Source: Nocardioides sp. (GTDB lineage: Bacteria > Actinomycetota > Actinomycetes > Propionibacteriales > Nocardioidaceae). Taken from it: DNA of 8,105 nt. The DNA is taken from NCBI GenBank assembly GCA_021731205.1, contig JAKFXV010000081.1:1-8105 (forward strand), read 5' to 3'. The notes under the pieces were generated by a model. That model had not been told where the DNA came from and ran no database searches. It worked only from the letters and a program-made list of their open reading frames with translations. This document shows positions 6,466 through 8,105 of this stretch, in pieces. How positions within the stretch are numbered: position 1 is the first letter of the stretch; each line of letters opens with the position of its first letter. The translations under genes and the position numbers were made by a program.

Positions 6466-6493
6466 ACCCTAGGCTATTGCACATAGTTCGCAA
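6466..6493 (-). promoter_or_regulatory. Candidate promoter of the metal ECF operon
   Basis: On the - strand TTGCGA (6493-6488) can act as -35 and TAGGGT (6471-6466) as -10, with a 16-base spacer. This gives a start near 6459 and a leader of about 50 bases to the cbiM ATG. On the + strand the same core reads TAGGCT (6470-6475), a possible -10 for the divergent bcp gene, so the two promoters may be back to back. Confidence 0.4.
6477..6493. promoter_or_regulatory. Nur-type (nickel-responsive Fur-family) operator
   Basis: TTGCAC-ATAGT-TCGCAA is a 6-5-6 inverted repeat. The published Nur box of Streptomyces coelicolor is tTGCaa-N5-ttGCAA; all of the invariant TGC and GCA bases and the spacing match. 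It overlaps the proposed -35 and spacer of the cbiM promoter, a position suited to repression by nickel-loaded Nur, and lies 19 bases before the bcp start. An additional GCAA half-site is at 6462-6465. No nur gene is in the window. Confidence 0.6.
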
Positions 6494-6512
6494 CAAGATC
6501 GGAAGTGGATTG

Positions 6513-7004
6513 GTGACCGAACAGAACTCCACCCCTCGACGTCTCGCCGTGGGTGATCAGGCGCCGGATTTCACCTTGCCCAGTGACGACGGGGCGCTAG
6601 TGACCCTGACGGGCCAACGGGGACGCAAGACGATCGTCTACTTCTACCCCGCGGCGATGACGCCTGGGTGCAGCAAGCAGGCCTGCGACTTCACCGACTC
6701 GCTGGAGTCGCTGGCCGCTCACGGCTACAGCGTGATCGGCATCTCTCCCGACCTACCGGCCAAGCTCGCCATGTTCCGAGAGCGCGATCACCTCGGCCTC
6801 ACGCTGTTGTCGGACGCCGACCGCTCGGTGATGACGGCGTACGGCGCGTTCGGGGAGAAGAAGCTCTACGGCAAGGTGGTCCAAGGCGTCATTCGATCGA
6901 CGTTCGTGCTCGATGAGCAGGGAGTGATCGAGTTGGCGCAGTACAACGTCAAGGCCACCGGGCACGTCGCCAAACTGCGCAAGGACCTCGGACTAGCCTC
7001 GTAG
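6513..7004 (+). CDS. bcp: Thioredoxin-dependent thiol peroxidase (peroxiredoxin, BCP/PrxQ type)
   Basis: A 163-residue cytoplasmic peroxiredoxin of the BCP/PrxQ class, which reduces hydrogen peroxide and organic hydroperoxides using thioredoxin. The fold begins GDQAPDFTLPSDDG (14-27). The active-site motif P-x-x-x-T-x-x-C is PAAMTPGC (46-53), with peroxidatic C53, resolving C58 five residues later as in BCP, and the conserved Arg at R128 in GVIRSTFVLD. The GTG at 6513 is chosen because GGAAG lies seven bases before it and the length then fits the family; an ATA-containing upstream extension to 6477 would run into the Nur-like operator. The gene diverges from the metal ECF operon and shares its regulatory region. 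A tRNA gene follows after 22 bases. Confidence 0.93.
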   Translation: MTEQNSTPRRLAVGDQAPDFTLPSDDGALVTLTGQRGRKTIVYFYPAAMTPGCSKQACDFTDSLESLAAHGYSVIGISPDLPAKLAMFRERDHLGLTLLSDADRSVMTAYGAFGEKKLYGKVVQGVIRSTFVLDEQGVIELAQYNVKATGHVAKLRKDLGLAS

Positions 7005-7026
7005 CTCAACACCGAGCGGATCCCCC

Positions 7027-7100
7027 GCGCCCGTAGCCCAATTGGCAGAGGCACCAGGTTTAGGTCCTGGCCAGTGAGAGTTCGAGTCTCTCCGGGCGCA
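7027..7100 (+). tRNA. tRNA-Leu-like gene (anticodon TAG) with a short class I variable loop
   Basis: A 74-base cloverleaf with a perfect 7-bp acceptor stem GCGCCCG/CGGGCGC. The D stem GCC/GGC has loop AATTGGCAG. The anticodon stem CCAGG/CCTGG encloses loop TTTAGGT with anticodon TAG at 7061-7063. The variable loop is only five bases (7071-7075). The T stem GAGAG/CTCTC has loop TTCGAGT, and the discriminator is A at 7100. The next bases are CCG, so CCA is not encoded, unlike the His and Lys genes here. Bacterial tRNA-Leu is normally class II with a long variable arm, so the charging identity is uncertain. The anticodon stem-loop itself closely resembles ordinary tRNA-Leu(UAG). It may be transcribed with bcp. 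Confidence 0.85.
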
Positions 7101-7110
7101 CCGTCGCAGC

Positions 7111-7734
7111 TCACTCGCCACCGAGTCGACGCGCCAGTCGGGGCGCGAGCTCGCGTAGGGCCCGGCCTCGGTGCGACAGGCGATCCTTCTCCTCGGGGTC
7201 GAGTTCTGCGGTGGTGATGCCGGAGTCGTCGTGCTCCTCAGCGACGAAGACGACGTCGTAGCCGAACCCTCCGCTGCCTCGCGGGGCGCGGGTGATCCGG
7301 CCGTACATCCGCCCTTCAACGACGTCCTGGCTTTGGTCGGGAAGGCACAGCGCGACCGCGCAGGTGAAGTGTGCGCCGCGTCGGTGATCGGGCACGTCGC
7401 TTAGTTGGGCGAGCAGCAACTCGTTGTTGCGATCGTCGGACTTCGGCGGCCCTGACCAGCGAGCCGAGAGCACACCCGGCATGCCGTTGAGCGCATCGAC
7501 ACAAAGCCCGGAGTCGTCGGCGACGGTGGGCAGACCGGTGGCAGCCAGCCCGGCACGCGCCTTGAGCAGGGCGTTGCCGGCGAAGGTTGGTTGGTCCTCG
7601 ACCGGCTCGGCGTACGCCGGCATGGCGTCGGCGCCCACCACCTCGATGCCGGGCAGGTGCTCGGCAATGATGCGCTGCATCTCCTCGACCTTCTTCGCGT
7701 TGTGGGAGGCCAGGAAGATGCGCGGGTCAGCCAC
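7111..7734 (-). CDS. rdgB: XTP/dITP diphosphatase (RdgB/HAM1 family)
   Basis: A 207-residue nucleotide-pool sanitising enzyme that hydrolyses dITP, XTP and ITP to monophosphates, keeping deaminated purines out of DNA and RNA. Family motifs are complete: SHNAKK (10-15, triphosphate binding), FAGNALLKA (51-59), VADDSGL (71-77, with the catalytic acidic pair), GSGGFGYD (153-160, base recognition) and SHRGRA (187-192). GTG at 7734 overlaps the rph stop by eight bases, and GGAAGG lies six bases upstream within rph, so the pair is an operon with coupled translation. The stop is 10 bases from the end of the convergent tRNA-Leu gene, with no recognisable terminator between them. Confidence 0.95.
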   Translation of the reverse strand: MADPRIFLASHNAKKVEEMQRIIAEHLPGIEVVGADAMPAYAEPVEDQPTFAGNALLKARAGLAATGLPTVADDSGLCVDALNGMPGVLSARWSGPPKSDDRNNELLLAQLSDVPDHRRGAHFTCAVALCLPDQSQDVVEGRMYGRITRAPRGSGGFGYDVVFVAEEHDDSGITTAELDPEEKDRLSHRGRALRELAPRLARRLGGE

Positions 7735-8104
7735 CGAGAGCCTTCCGCTGCAGGGCGGTCAGGTCTGCACACCCCTTGGCGGCGAGGTCCAACAGCGCAT
7801 CAAGCTCTCGGCGGTCGAACGGCACACCCTCCGCCGTCCCCTGCACCTCCACGAACCCGCCGGCACCGGTCATCACGACGTTCATGTCGGTCTCGGCCCG
7901 CACGTCTTCGGCGTACGGCAGGTCGAGGCGCGGGATCCCGTCGACAATCCCCACACTGACGGCGGCCACCGATCCGGTCAGCGGCTCGCCCGTGAGCGCG
8001 CCGATCGAACGCAGGTGGCTGATGGCGTCGGCCAGCGCGACGTAGGCCCCGGTGATCGACGCCGTGCGGGTGCCGCCATCGGCCTGCAGCACGTCGCAAT
8101 CGAG
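7727..8104 (-). CDS. rph: Ribonuclease PH, C-terminal half (5' end outside window)
   Basis: The last ~125 residues of RNase PH, the phosphorolytic 3'-5' exoribonuclease that trims tRNA 3' ends, lacking its N-terminal half because the window ends. The segment opens with [24 protein letters not shown], which includes the phosphate-binding T-R of GGTRT. It continues through [32 protein letters not shown] and closes with [20 protein letters not shown]. All are standard family blocks. It is the upstream gene of the rph-rdgB pair, common in actinobacteria and many other bacteria. In a window with three tRNA genes, one lacking an encoded CCA, its tRNA-maturation role is relevant but not specifically linked. 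Confidence 0.96.
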   Translation of the reverse strand, partial: LDCDVLQADGGTRTASITGAYVALADAISHLRSIGALTGEPLTGSVAAVSVGIVDGIPRLDLPYAEDVRAETDMNVVMTGAGGFVEVQGTAEGVPFDRRELDALLDLAAKGCADLTALQRKALGG

Positions 8105-8105
8105 C

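Noticed and set aside
6408..6512. Cobalamin riboswitch upstream of cbiM
   Set aside because: Only about 105 bases separate cbiM from bcp, too little for the aptamer plus promoter, and no B12-box-like sequence was found on the - strand.
6408..6512. NikR operator
   Set aside because: No GTATGA-N16-TCATAC-type repeat is present. The dyad found has the different Nur-type arrangement.
6866..7319. Two - strand open frames reading through tRNA-Leu (GAPGETRTLTGQ..., RRDSNSHWPG...)
   Set aside because: These are phantom peptides from the complement of the tRNA, overlapping bcp and rdgB, which are both certain genes.

Overview
The window is chromosomal DNA from a GC-rich Gram-positive bacterium, almost certainly an actinobacterium. 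The evidence is the GC-biased codon use, frequent GTG starts, -10 elements of the TAnnnT type placed directly before start codons, the orn/tRNA-His pair, a lone GroES paralogue next to a DUF3618 protein, and the rph-rdgB pair. The genus cannot be fixed from the sequence. No insertion sequence, phage gene, CRISPR array or toxin-antitoxin pair was seen. Coding is dense and no gene-free stretch exceeds about 180 bases.

Left part (1-1787): the 3' end of oligoribonuclease (orn) and tRNA-His(GTG) lie on the + strand. They face a pirin-type cupin dioxygenase gene on the - strand. After a short intergenic region with promoter-like signals comes tRNA-Lys(CTT).

Middle (1766-3945): a membrane-anchored or secreted staphylococcal-nuclease-type enzyme is encoded on the - strand, and its 3' end overlaps the tRNA-Lys gene. 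It diverges from a secreted endonuclease/exonuclease/phosphatase-fold enzyme on the + strand. The two probably form an extracellular nucleic-acid or phosphoester-degrading pair sharing one regulatory region. The second enzyme runs tail to tail, with four bases between stops, into a small - strand pair: a DUF3618 membrane protein followed by a GroES-like co-chaperonin with no GroEL nearby.

Right part (3972-6407): a four-gene - strand operon encodes a complete group I energy-coupling-factor metal transporter, in the order M (substrate binding), N (PDGLE accessory), Q (T component), O (ATPase). The junctions are 4-base overlaps or a 14-base gap. Between this operon and the divergent peroxiredoxin gene (bcp) lies a 17-bp inverted repeat matching the known Nur (nickel-responsive Fur-family) operator of Streptomyces, tTGCaa-N5-ttGCAA. 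It sits on a plausible promoter for the operon. There is no cobalamin riboswitch. I therefore favour nickel over cobalt as the cargo.

Right end (6513-8105): bcp is followed after 22 bases by a tRNA gene with a Leu(UAG) anticodon but a short, class I variable loop and no encoded CCA. It converges on rdgB (dITP/XTP pyrophosphatase), whose GTG start overlaps the end of the truncated rph (RNase PH) gene.

Most of the window is ordinary housekeeping. The points most worth checking are the Nur-type operator between a nickel-type ECF operon and a peroxiredoxin, the short-armed tRNA-Leu, and the nuclease gene that reads into tRNA-Lys.
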